From Xenoacremonium recifei (lineage: Eukaryota > Ascomycota > Sordariomycetes > Hypocreales > Nectriaceae), in assembly GCA_012184525.1 (NCBI GenBank), contig WOFQ01000020.1:124001-188000 (forward strand): DNA of 64,000 nucleotides. The letters are read 5' to 3'. Below, piece after piece: positions 11,045-22,064 of the stretch. Position 1 is the first letter of the stretch, and every line of letters begins with the position of its first letter. The notes under the pieces are model-generated. The model saw nothing but the letters and a program-made list of their open reading frames with translations. It was not told where the DNA came from and made no database searches. A program made the translations under genes and the position numbers.

Positions 11045-11979
11045 TTATAGGCCTTGACAGTGCTGAAGCTCCATGAGATCTCCTTGCCACTTCTCAACAA
11101 CACGAAGAAGCCCAGCAAGGCGAACAAGCGCCCCGGCATAGACAATAACGTGCATCCAGTTGTGGCTCTTCCCGATCATGTCAAAAGTCCCCGGGAACCA
11201 TCGCTCTGGGATCCTGGCAGCGTAAACAATTCCGCCAGTTGTGACCACAGCGCCAACGCCCAAGAATGACGCCAAATCCATCATATCATCCACTGGTGCT
11301 CTGCCTCTTCTCACCACTCCATGGACAACAGGATACAAGACGCACACTCCGAATAGAAAGTAAAGAACTGCGCGGAAGGGGCGGTACGCAGTTGTTCGGA
11401 AATTGGGTTGTAGTGTGAAAACGGCGCAGACACCCGCTACAGTTGTGAGAAGGACGAAATACGTATTTCTAATCCTCGATTCTTCCTTGCATGGGAAGGT
11501 GAAATGAACCCCGGATATCCCAGTGCCCGATATCACGAGGACGATGCCGAGGTGGTCGAGTTGGTTCCCGATCCGGCTGACCTCGGCGCTGTGATCAGAG
11601 AAAGTGTGGTAAATGGTCGAGAGGAGGAAGCTTGCGGCGACACAAGCCTGATAGAGAGCAACGGCTATGATATCTTGAAGTCGAGAAATAGACGAAAGAG
11701 TTAAAAAGGAGTTGAGAGTCAAGACAAAGTGAGCGGAACCCAGGAGGTGAGTCCAAATGTTGACTGAAAGCGTGTCAATACCCAGCATTTCAGAGTAACG
11801 ACCATGAGAATGAAGCACCTGTCTCATTGTGTACTTCGAGTATGCTTTGTAACGACCGATAATACGAAAAGGATGCTCGTCTATCAAATAGGAATGAGCA
11901 TTTTCTTCAGCCGAGCTTATAGTATTGTTACTCACCGATAACCCGTCAGGATAAACTCATTGTCTCTGGCACTCTCCAT
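11045..11979 (-). CDS. PAQR / haemolysin-III family membrane protein (Izh-like)
   Basis: Seven-transmembrane protein of the PAQR family (adiponectin receptor, yeast Izh proteins), which in fungi is linked to lipid and zinc homeostasis. The real N-terminus needs two short upstream exons: 11979-11936, 11880-11819, then 11763-11045 (274 residues). This rebuilds the family signature: DNEFILTGYRRASFSYYRSL, then LEVHNETVNIWTHLLG across intron 2. Conserved His/Asp residues follow in STIYHTFSDHS, NQLDHLGIVL and SHNWMHVIVYAGA, the presumed metal site. At least six hydrophobic segments are visible. The longer frame that reads upstream of 11763 is intron sequence and should not be used. Confidence 0.9.
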
Positions 11980-13178
11980 CTTAGTAATTGCTACAAATCA
12001 AGGGATCAAGATCCAAGAACCTTTGCCAGGGAACTAAAGAGAGTGTCAGCGGGCTTCAATGTAGAGCACAAACGATCCTCAATCGGCCTTACAAATCTCC
12101 TTCCATGTTAACAACTCCGGATTGACTTTGCTCCCGAAAATATCTCTAATCATTGCAGCTGTAACAAAAAGTCCCTTAAGCTAGAAAATTGTCGAGTACG
12201 GTGTTAAAGTGAAACCAGCGGTGATTTGTAGTTTATCGTTGCACGTCTTGAGCATTGCCAGGGAGCACCAGCTTTTTGAATTATATTGATAACTATGTAC
12301 TTTTGTAAGTCTATGATTGTTGGCTGACATGTGCTTGTGAAAGTGATCCTTTCACCTGGGCCTCGGCTCTCTCTTCCCTCTGGACCAAGACTTAGGTATC
12401 TTGACCAAAATAACACATCTCCGCAACAAACGACGTTACTATAATTCGACATATCATATACCCCTCTCTTTGCAGAAGGTTGACTGACATGTGGTTGGAA
12501 TAATCCTCGGCTCTGATCTAATGTAACGTCATAACTTTCGAATGATTGGAGAGTAATACGATCCTTCGTCGTATCCCAAACTCGCTATCTATGGTTTTGT
12601 CAGGCACCAGCCTCCAGCTTTGTTAATGTTTCCGAGTTTGACATGAACAATCAACGGTCGGTGTGAAGTTGTCGGAATTTCGGGAGCTGTGCTCTATGTG
12701 TACTAGGTACTCCCAGGCAGCAATATCCTTGATCGCAGAGGCATAAGCGGAATGTTATTTCAGCCGAAGGCGCAAGAATTCCTCACTCCCGATGCTTCCG
12801 AATCCCGCTCCAATCTTGGAGCCTCAGGTGCTATGTTCTCTAGCAACTTTCAATCAAGTGGCTAAAAGGACCTATAGAAACTCAAGAAATACCCGAAGAG
12901 CTTTCCACCTTTTTTATTGTGGTCAAGCCTGTCTTTCTTAAGTTAAGGTTAGAGATTCCTCGAAAACTTGCATGAAAATACTTCTAACTACCAAGCCCAG
13001 CAAAGCGTTTTGATCTCATTTCAGACGAATCCTCTTCAGGGGTACAACTTCGACCTTGTACAAGCACCTTGCAATAGCAACATGGGTCTTCCCTTTGAAC
13101 AAGTTGACATTATTAGCTATTCAGCTCTGTCGTCTGAAACCAGTACCAACGCCGTCGGCCGTAATTGCGCACTATTTC
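11980..13178. other. 1.2 kb intergenic region, AT-rich
   Basis: Lies between the PAQR start and the 3' end of the carboxylase gene. I find no coding region with a domain; short frames at 12204-12452 and 12968-13246 are unsupported. It probably holds the PAQR promoter and the carboxylase 3' UTR. Confidence 0.4.
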
Positions 13179-16100
13179 CTAGTCCTGCCTCTTGGCTCTT
13201 ACAACAGTCATTCCTGGGCTCACGACGCTTCCAGGAGGTTTGCTAATCTTCACCACCACAGCCCCCGCCTCGTTATCTCCTACTACCAAATTGATCTCCA
13301 TCTTCATTGCCTCGACCACAGCTACCGTCTGGCCCTTTTCAAGCACATCTCCCGGCTTGACCAGCACCTTCCAGACGTTTGCATCCACAGGGGACTCTAC
13401 TAACACAGCCGTCTCATCATCGACGTTATCGTCATCCTCGGCATCCTTGGTTGCGGATGCCTTTGCAGCAGACCATTCCTCGAAAAGATGGTGCTCAAGC
13501 GCGGCCGTCTCCTTTTGGGCAGCGGCTTGACGCTCCTTCCAGGCAAGATGAGCAGGATCTTTGCTCGCTGCATCGAACCTGGCAATATACTCATCCATAT
13601 CGATTGTCGTCTCAGTGATATCAAAGACGTATCGCCCCGCTGTGAAATCGGTTTCCATCTGGTTGAAGTCCTCCTCAGAGACTTCAAAGAACTTGACTAG
13701 ATCGAAATGATTGAACAACCAGGGTTTAACAGGCGAGAAGCCAGGACTATTCCCTGCTGCCTCCCATCCGCCCAGCGTCTTGCCCATGAGTTGGTAACCT
13801 CCGGGGGCTGCGACGGGGTAAATGGCGAGCAGAGAGCCACCAAGGCCTACGGCACCACAGGGTGTGTAGACACGACTGGGGTTGTACTTCTGGCCCGTCA
13901 GGATGTATTTGGGATCGAGTGGGAACAAAATTGGCGTTCCGACGTAGAAGCCTACAGCGACGGTCAAATGTGGTGTGTTGAGCAGCGCATCAAACACATT
14001 TTGACGAGCTTCCAAAGCGTTGCTCTTTCGGAGATACTCAATATTGTCAGGCAAGTATGCTGCCGTTGGCCTGATGTTGTGCATATATCGTTCAGCAGAT
14101 TCGATGAGCGACGAGTGATCGAGACAAATAGGAAGGCGGACTTGTCGCGCACTGATCTTGATCCCTGTTGTCTCCCCAATGCTGCCATCGAAGTCGATGA
14201 GCTTCTGGAGGAGCGTAGCTCGATCTGTCTTAAACGGATCGAAGCGTACCGTAACGGAGGAGAAGTTGGGGTCAGCGCTGACACTTGGGATCGCAGCGTC
14301 CAAAAGTTTGTGGGTCAGAAGTTGAACGCAAGCCGTATTTCGAAGATCAGTAGTTTGATCACCGTATTCGACGATAATGCTAGTATCGCCTCCCTGACGG
14401 AAAGTTACCCGAGGATGGCTTCCAGATGGTGACGTCTGATGCAAGATAGAAGACGTAGGCTCTTCGCCAAAGTTGGAGAGCGGGCTTGGAATTTCGCATG
14501 CATCTCCCTTCACCCTTGCCGTGAGTGCAGTAAGGTATGCGTCTTTAGTCTTCGTGATCTCAAGCGCCTTTTCAAAGGGCACAGGGGTGAATCGTACGGT
14601 ATTTCCGGGCTTTATTTGACCCAACTTCCACATTTCGCCGGAACAGACAGTCATAGGGCAGACAAATCCACCCAGATCTGGCCGGTCATGGGAGAAGATG
14701 ATAGGTGACTCTCCTGTAAAGTTTACACCACCGTTTGGATATCCATAGTCAAGGACGTTGGAGGGATGCGATCCGCCACCTCCTCCTGAAGTCCGAGCCC
14801 ATTTCAGTCGTGGCCCCTCTAGTCGGAGACCACTTCGGCCGCTGTTATGGCTGACAAGCCAATCAGTCTCATAAAGTGTCCGGCGTCCTTCTGGAGTGAG
14901 GATATCGTCGGAACCATATGGACCATCGGTGCAGTAGACACCTGAAATGGTATAATCAGGGATTGCCTCGCGTGGCAGCGAGAAAGGTGTTGATGCTGCA
15001 GCCCACACGCCTGACTCTGCAGGCAGGGCCAAGATGTCGTTGTACTGAAGCTTTCGCCCTTGCAACCCACCGAATGCCAGCTCAGGGGCTGTCGATTTGG
15101 AGCCAAGGAATTTGGGGATGGACGGGAAGCCACCCTTGAGAGCAAGATAGGCCCGAATGCCTTTGCCGGTAACTTTTCCGAGCTTGAGCTTCTGGCCCTC
15201 CTTTACGATGATTCTAGACCACATGGCCAGGGGCTCGCCATCGAGTGTGACAGGCATCTCGGCACCACAGACGGCAACGATAGCCCCTTCATGGAAAAGC
15301 AGTTCGGGACCGGCTAAGGTGATTTCCAGCAGCTCCACTCCTTGATCGTTGCCGACAAGGACATTGGCCGCACGAGCGCTGAGGTCGTCCATCGGACCAC
15401 AAGGGGGAACGCCATGTCCAACGGAGATGCGACCTGGGTAATCTTGGATAGTTGTGAAAACACCAGGGTCAATTATTTGGACAGAACAGCTCTTGAACTT
15501 GAAAGTCGACAAAGAGTTTGTCAGAGTGTTACCACTCACAAAGGTCTCCGACTCGAGAACCTTTGATAGGTACTCGAGGTTGGATTGAGTGCCCTGGAGT
15601 GCCGTTTGAGCCAGTGCAGCAAGCATTTTCTTCTGAGCTGCGGCTCGGCCATCAGGACTATGCACCATAACCTTTCCAATCAAAGGGTCATAAAGAGGCG
15701 TAATTCTCTGGCCACTCCGAACCCAGGTGTCGACACGCACGCCGTCTCCCTGAGGCCATTCAACATGCTGGAAGACACCTGGGCTAGGGGCAAAGTCACG
15801 GAGTGGCACTTCTGCATACACTCGTGCCTCGATAGCAGAGCCTAGGGGTTGGGGTCTTCCGAGGCTCTTTAGCACGTCGGAGGGGATTCCCAGTTGACCG
15901 CCGTGCTCATAGTCTGCCTGCTGCAGCATGAGGTGTACGAGGTCAACGCCGTAGCACAGTTCTGTAATTCCATGCTCGACCTGCAAGCGTGTGTTCATCT
16001 CAAGGAAGAAGAAGTCGGCAGTCTCGTCATCGACGAGGAATTCGACAGTACCCACGCTCTTGTAGTTGAGCTGGGAGGCATAATCTACAGCGGCCTTGAG

Positions 16101-16941
16101 CATCTTTTCTCGAAGGCCAGGTGTTCGTTCAATGAAAGGACTAGGACATTCTTCAATGACCTTCTGATGTCGTCGCTGCAGGGAGCATTCGCGCTCACCA
16201 AATGCAACGACTGTCTCACCGTTGCCAGCAACTTGGACTTCGACGTGTCGCGAGCGGGGATAGTACTTCTCCAAGAAGACACCACTGTTTTTGAAAAGAG
16301 TGGTCGCACGACTTTCGACCATGGCGAAAGCCTTATCAACCTCCTCATAGGTATGGCAGATCTGCAGGCCCATGCCACCGCCTCCTCCAGTGGCCTTGAG
16401 CATGACAGGAAATCCAAGCTTCTGCGCGGCCTTGCCGGCTTCTTCGGCAGATGCGAGGAGTTGGGTGCCAGGGATAATTGGTACATTTGCAGCTTCAGCA
16501 ATGGCTCGAGCTTCGTGCTTGAGACCCATTGCCTTGATGGACGCTGTGGCGGGCCCAACGAAGGTGATTCCCGCCTTGGAGACAATGTCTGCAAACTCAA
16601 CATTCTCACTCAAGAACCCGTAGCCGGGAATGATGGCCTCAGCGCCTGTGCTTTTACAGATTTGCAGAATAGCATCGCTATGTGAATTAGTAGAGGTCTT
16701 TAGTTTTTGAAGTATAGAGAGCGTACCCGTCAGTATAAGCAGTGCTGTCTTCACCAGGAAGAAGATGTGCCTCATCAGCCAACGTAACGTGCAATGAAGT
16801 AGCATCGGCATTGGTCATTACAGCAACGCTGCGGACTCCCAACTCCCGGCAAGCCTTGATGCATCGCACGGCGATCTCGCCGCGGTTCGCGACCAAGACT
16901 TTCCGGATGTGGCGCAGCGAGCCTTGATTGACGGAGCCCAT
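13179..16941 (-). CDS. Biotin-dependent urea/lactam carboxylase-like protein (BC-CT-BCCP), no allophanate hydrolase domain
   Basis: Large ATP- and biotin-dependent carboxylase, 1237 residues, exons 16941-16727 and 16677-13179. Domains in order: biotin carboxylase (about 10-455; KVLVANRGEIAVR, ATP loop TGGGGGMG near 170, EMNTRLQVEH near 300), KipA/PxpC-type carboxyltransferase half (about 470-770; GVFTTIQDYPG), KipI/PxpB-type half (about 827-1055), and a C-terminal biotinyl domain (EAMKMEI, biotin Lys1197). This is the urea carboxylase architecture, but the amidase half of fungal Dur1,2 is absent and no separate allophanate hydrolase gene is visible nearby. A LamB/PxpA gene lies 3.7 kb upstream, so the substrate may be a lactam or 5-oxoproline rather than urea. 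Tandem GATA motifs lie about 90 bp upstream of the start. Confidence 0.9.
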
Positions 16942-18097
16942 GCTGCTCGATATTGTTACAAGCTAGAGAAAATCAAAATGATAGCACAAGGAAGATGGTT
17001 TGCGCAAGAGACGGGCTAGAAGCCATTATCATTATCTGCCGATTATACCAGGTTCCCCTCAAAGTGATTGTTACTTTATCCGCTTATCCAACTGGGAAGA
17101 TTCCGATAGGACGTATATCCAATCTTGGTTAGACTTTCTACCCCATCATCCATTTACCCTGCATATCGAACGACTGATAAGCAGAGTTGGAGTAGAAAGT
17201 CGTTCCCTAGTTCGAACTTCTTACTCCACAGGCCGATTTCCCCGGATTGTATGCCAGACCATCCTTTAGCGGGTTCCGAAGTTCTAATATCGAAGATTGT
17301 TTGAAACGTTCATCACGATCTTTGGTAAGAAACCATTGGTGATCCTCGACCGGAGTGAGTTCCCGGGTCCGCATTAAATGACAGACTAGTGTTCCCGGTG
17401 GGAAGAGATCGTGGGGCTCGGTACCGGTTCGTCGGATGAAGATACGATTGCATCCGATGCATCGATGCTCTCGATTTGGCAATCCAATATTGTACAGGCT
17501 CCTTGGCTGATAATCAGGAATTGGTGTGATCTCGAAAGGAAAATTGGACGAAGGGTCTGACTGGAATGTGCCCAAGCAAAGAGTGAAGACCATCTGAGGA
17601 CTGTGTAAAGTTCAATTTCCAAACAGATGGAAGAGGAATCCATTGGAGAAACCAGATATTTCCCATTAATGTTTAAGTTTTTAATCTCTCTTATCCGATC
17701 CATCATATGAGTTTTGCAGCAAATATCGGCTTTGTCCTGAAAAGTAGAATTATTCCTTGTTTGCACGTTTGCAAAGAATGGTTGTAGTAGCCCTTTTCTG
17801 CCAAATTTTGAAGTGTCTCGTGTTTTTCTGCGTTCATAACTAAATACAAAGCTCCTGGAAATTATTTGAAATAAACAGAGGCATCTCAAATCATGTGAAA
17901 CATTATGCTGGGCCATAAAGATTGCAGCCTGGGTATTATTCAATTTGGTAGGTGGTAACAACAGAAACCAATTAATTGATATGAAAGACTCGGACTAGTC
18001 ACAAGCTCAAGGATTAGAAGAGAGCCTCATTTCGAGAGTCTCGCAAGTGACTAGAATTCCACCTCTGAACAAGTACATCTGGACTCATAGTACAAAT
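16942..18097. other. 1.15 kb intergenic region with the carboxylase promoter
   Basis: Lies between the carboxylase start and the transporter stop. The part next to 16941 holds GATA motifs (listed separately). Minus-strand frames at 17207-17961 show no recognisable domain and I do not call them. Confidence 0.4.
17026..17088 (-). promoter_or_regulatory. Cluster of GATA (AreA-type) sites upstream of the carboxylase gene
   Basis: TTATCATTATCT at 17026-17037 reads as adjacent TGATAA and AGATAA on the minus strand. Two more TTATC cores lie at 17076-17080 and 17084-17088. They are 85-150 bp upstream of the start at 16941. Closely spaced HGATAR sites are the known targets of the nitrogen regulator AreA/Nit2. 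Binding is inferred. Confidence 0.5.
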
Positions 18098-19808
18098 TTA
18101 GTGAGCAGTAGCACCGTACTTCTCCACAAGCCTCCAGTACGATCCGGCAGTTATCCGTCTAAGGCTCTTGCCAAAGTAGATCATGAAGAGAGCGCTGGAC
18201 CACAATGCCGTTCCAAGAACAGCAATGAGAACAAAGGCATAGCGGAGAGTGAGGTTGTCAATCATAGGCACCACGGCATAACCGAAGGCAAAGCCTAGTA
18301 ATGTTAGTCAATCGCTTCAAATTTGTTGACCTGAGAAACTTACCCATCATGTTTCGGATCAAGATGACAGAGACAAGGCCTTCTCCAGCAACTTCCTTGT
18401 AGGTATCAAGGATATAGGTGAAAGCCAAGTTGGCACCCATGGGAAGAGTAATGCCAATAAGGCCCAGGCCAAAGACAATACCGACCCAGTGGATTTGGTA
18501 CGAAGCACCGACTCCATAGAGAAGGCAGCCAGCCGGATGCGCAATAAGAGCGATAATGCAAGTCCAGAGACGCTGTTCAGGCTCCATAACACCACCGTTT
18601 CGGCGAGCAAGCTTCAGAGCCAGCACATCGGCCAACCAGCCTGTAACAAAGCAACCGATAGTGACACCAGTCACGCAAGCAAGATAGCAAAGACCGATGG
18701 CATTGGCCGTAAAGTTGTAGGGAGCGTTACCCAGGATGAGAGCCAGAGAACCACCCACAACGTTGTACCAGGCGAGAATGCCACCGACCAGGAAGCCACC
18801 GAAGACCATGCCAGGAAGCATGATGAGGAGCTGGATGGGCAGGAAGAAGAGGCGAGGAGAGAAGGTGTTGGGCTGCTGAGGATGACGGAAGCCCCAGAAC
18901 TTCAGCTGCTCGACATATGTCTTGGTGCTCTCCGAGGAGCCATTGGCAGAATCCTCAACCGATCGCGCCACGGAGCCCTCATCTGGGGTGGAAGTCTTCA
19001 TGTCGCCCTCCGACTCGGTCTTGATATTGCTCTCGAGAGCTCCGGGAGTGTTGACAGCTTCGACGCCAGGGATATCGCAGAGGTCCTCGACGCTGTGATG
19101 ACGGTAGAACATGGTCTCCTCAAAGAGAAAGAAGGTGATCACAGTAACTCCAGCACCAATGCAGGTCAGAATGTATTGGATCCATCGCCAGCCAAGATCC
19201 TCCGCGACGTAGCCAGATGCAACGGGGCACAGGAAAGCACCACACCAAAGGGTCCAGCTATAAGCACCCATATAAAATCCTCGGTCGTGGGTGAAGAAGA
19301 TGTCTCCGACGATGAGTTCGATCAGGGTCTCCTGAGGAGAGGCGACGATGCCGAGAAGAATTCGGTTGACGAAGAACTCTCCCCTGGAGTGGACGTAGGC
19401 AGTCCAAAGAGACACAAGGCTAGTCGCGACGATGGAGACCAATAGGGTGAGACGGCGGCCATAGTTGAGTGCGAGGCACTGGGTGAGCCAGGCGCCCCAA
19501 CCGAGGAACAAGAAGAGGATGCCGTTGCCGGTACTCAAGTCCGCGACCGAAATACCAGTGTCAGCTTCAATGAGGAGGTATGCTGGTGAGAGACCAGAGA
19601 TCATAGCAGCGACGAAGAAACACCAGGTCAAAGCGCAGACCATGCTCCTAGTCTTACGAGTCATGCCCCATCTTAGGGGGTCATCCGGATTCTCGGTGGG
19701 CTGGGGAACGAGGACGACGTCCTTGTGACTCTTGCCATGCTTGACGTTCAAGACGTGCTGAGCGTCGACGAGCTGGACTGTTCCAGGGATAGGAACAGGA
19801 GACGCCAT
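18098..19808 (-). CDS. MFS transporter of the lactam-like module
   Basis: Major facilitator permease, 553 residues, exons 19808-18344 and 18294-18098. The second exon restores the last membrane segment and the C-terminus (FAFGYAVVPMIDNLTLRYAF ... YGATAH). About 12 hydrophobic segments, split by a central acidic loop (about residues 255-320), with an N-terminal extension LVPQPTENPDDPLRWGMTRK that is typical of fungal drug/proton antiporter-like (DHA1) carriers. The start MASPVPIPG fits the family; the longer upstream frame would add a spurious hydrophobic leader. It lies between the biotin carboxylase and lamB genes on the same strand, so it may import their substrate (inference). A TTATCT (GATA) site lies at 20091-20096. 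Confidence 0.87.
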
Positions 19809-20621
19809 ATTGAAAGGTCGGTGTGTTGCCTGAACAATAACAAAAGACGTTTCAGTAACCGAGGTGCAAATTATGAAGAGAAAGACGATGGCAATGAGAC
19901 CCAATGGAGCCCGAGACTGGTCTTGGACTTAGTCTTGTTTGGTCTTGACCTCAAAACCAGGGTGAGATGTAAGACCCAAGCTGGAACTGGTGAGGTTTTG
20001 TATTTCATGACGCCAACAGAGTCGTAAAGATATGTGACCAGATAGACCATGATCCAAAGCGATTACTACCCCGAGCTGGCCCCGGCATCCTTATCTTTCT
20101 GTTGGAGTAATGACAGGGGCTAACCAACGCTCACTCCACTTGGGATGCTCCGACAGTCGAGACCCTCGGAAGATAGGGTAGGCTAAGCTAAAGTCTGGCA
20201 CCAAACTGAGCCGCACGCTGAAGAGGGTTCTTGAAAGCGATTGTTCTAATGCGAGTAATGGTTCCTCATAGTCTCTCACGAACCAGTTCCCGGTTCCCGG
20301 TTCCGGTCAGTTATTGTTGAGTCGCACGATCATGGCAACACTTTTCCTTTGGAAACTCAGAGATAAGCCCAAGCCAAATTGAGTGACATCTTTCCCAACT
20401 GAAGAGCGGCTCCGAGCACTTTTGTCTCAGTGGGGACTCTACCCCGTAAACAGCCAGCAGTCAAGGGTTCTCGTTAAGGAACTCGGCACGAAGGTTGAAG
20501 TTGAAGCAATTTACTATGGTAACAGACAAGAGAGTAAAAACAAAAGACCTCCAGAGTATGCAAATTCCCATTGATGCGTCCCTGCCTCAATATGATTCAC
20601 GTAATTTTTTTTTTCATGCTT
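19809..20621. other. Intergenic between MFS transporter and lamB-like gene
   Basis: About 810 bases. The left part should be the transporter promoter, including a TTATCT site at 20091-20096. The right part is the 3' flank of the LamB gene. No coding region is recognised. Confidence 0.4.
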
Positions 20622-21463
20622 TTACAGGTGGCTTCGTTGCATTTGCGAGGCAAACTTAGCGCTGTTTGCCTCGTCTAAAGCCTTCCGCACCACCTTCGCA
20701 TTTTCCAGTACCGTCGGCGCATCAGAGTGAAGACAAATGCTAAACGGTTGTCCATCAAACCCATAACTGAACTTGTTTCCCATGCTGTCCACTCCCATAT
20801 CGTTCATTGCTGCGCTGAAGGCGCGCTCGTAACACAGCTCTGGCGTTACTTGTTGCGACTGAGACACGGGAATGATCTTCCGCTCCGGCGAGTAGTCGAC
20901 GTCGACGTAGACTTCGCCCTGGAATGGGATGCCCAATTCCTGGCACATAGCTTCTTGCTCTGGGTTTTGGCATGCGTACACAGGAACATTGAACGTCGCG
21001 CAGGCTTCCAGGACCGCTCGCATGACGGCCTTGTCGCGTTGCATGTAGAAGAAGAGCTCGCCATGCGGTTTGATGTGAGCTAGCTCTACGCCCTCAGCAT
21101 CTAGCATCGCCTTGAGAGATCCGACTTGGTACAAGATCATGGCGTACAGATCTCCTGTGTCAACTTCAATCTTTCGGCGGCCAAAGCCAAATAAGTCCTG
21201 CAGACCGGGGTGAGCGCCCGCCCGGACACCGTACTTTTTGCATAAGCGAATCGTCTTAAGCATAATGCTGGGATCGCCAGCATGAAACCCGCATGCAATG
21301 TTGGCAGCGTCAATGTACGGCATCAGTTCCTCATCAGGACCCTGTATCGTTATCAGCAGGTGATAATGCAGATAATTTGCGATGAACCAACCATTTTCCA
21401 TCGGCCGAAGCCCTCACCCATATCAGAGTTGATCTCATACTTTTGAGCCAAGCCCGTGCTCAT
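20622..21463 (-). CDS. lamB: LamB/YcsF family protein (5-oxoprolinase subunit A, PxpA-like)
   Basis: Exons 21463-21392 and 21341-20622 give 263 residues, the usual family size. Family signatures: YEINSDMGEGFGRWKM joined across the intron to DEELMPYIDAANIACGFHAGDP, then AGAHPGLQDLFGFGRRKIE, HIKPHGELF, and ICLHSDAPTVLENA near the end. Bacterial PxpA works with PxpB and PxpC to open 5-oxoproline with ATP; the family name LamB comes from the Aspergillus nidulans lam locus, needed for growth on 2-pyrrolidinone. Here the PxpB- and PxpC-like parts are fused inside the nearby carboxylase. The frame continues upstream to an ATG at 21541; that Arg/Ser-rich extension could be a mitochondrial leader, so the true start is uncertain. 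Confidence 0.9.
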
Positions 21464-22064
21464 CTTGGCGGTAGAAACAGAACGGAACCAACGCTGAGGG
21501 TCGAAGATACTGGAAAGACGGGAGCTGCGACGACAAAACATTACCAAGTATCCTTTTCTTCAATCGCACTTCCGGAAAAGACTTCAAAAATGCCAGTCGC
21601 CATCAGTCCACACCCATGGACCATAAAATCTAATCTCGTGACGGATGAATGTATACCTCGGGCTTGTACCCCATGGTCTCATACGTAGCCGCCGATAAAC
21701 GGTCGGGGTAGAAACTTGCACAAAATTGGAGAATTGGGGGCCGTACGCTCCACTCGCAGTTTGGGGAATGCAACGCCAGAAGAGGAAGTGTTGGGGTAGA
21801 AAATGGATTGGGCCATGACAATCAGGAGATGCACTCGCACACTTGATTGGCAAGCAAAGCAACATCAGCGCGCAGGATCATTTCGTATTAGTCACAATGA
21901 TCGGAATAGTGTCGCTTGTGCTAGTTTGTGCAAGAGGTCTTGGGAACTCAAGTATCGCCCCATGTCGTTGACATCGCCAGCTATCAAGTTCATGAGCCAC
22001 CCTTGAGTTGCTACGGAACCTCTTAATCTGTATCCACATTCTTATCCAACGCAATTACTTCACT
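21464..22064. other. Divergent promoter region, lamB-like / Old Yellow Enzyme
   Basis: About 600 bases shared by the minus-strand LamB gene and the plus-strand flavin oxidoreductase. It contains a GATAA core at 21694-21698. The TTTACCGA motif of the neighbouring tartrate cluster is absent here, as far as I can read. Confidence 0.4.

Noticed and set aside
11763..11935. Longer N-terminus of the PAQR protein starting MSNNTISSAEEN
   Set aside because: This reads through two introns. Splicing gives the conserved DNEFILTGYR and HNETVNIWTH motifs instead.
13179..16941. Calling the carboxylase a complete urea amidolyase (Dur1,2)
   Set aside because: The allophanate hydrolase (amidase) domain is absent from the gene and its flanks, and the neighbouring LamB gene points to another substrate.
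17207..17961. Two overlapping minus-strand frames (128 and 191 codons) upstream of the carboxylase
   Set aside because: They overlap each other in different frames, have no recognisable family features, and sit in AT-rich intergenic sequence.
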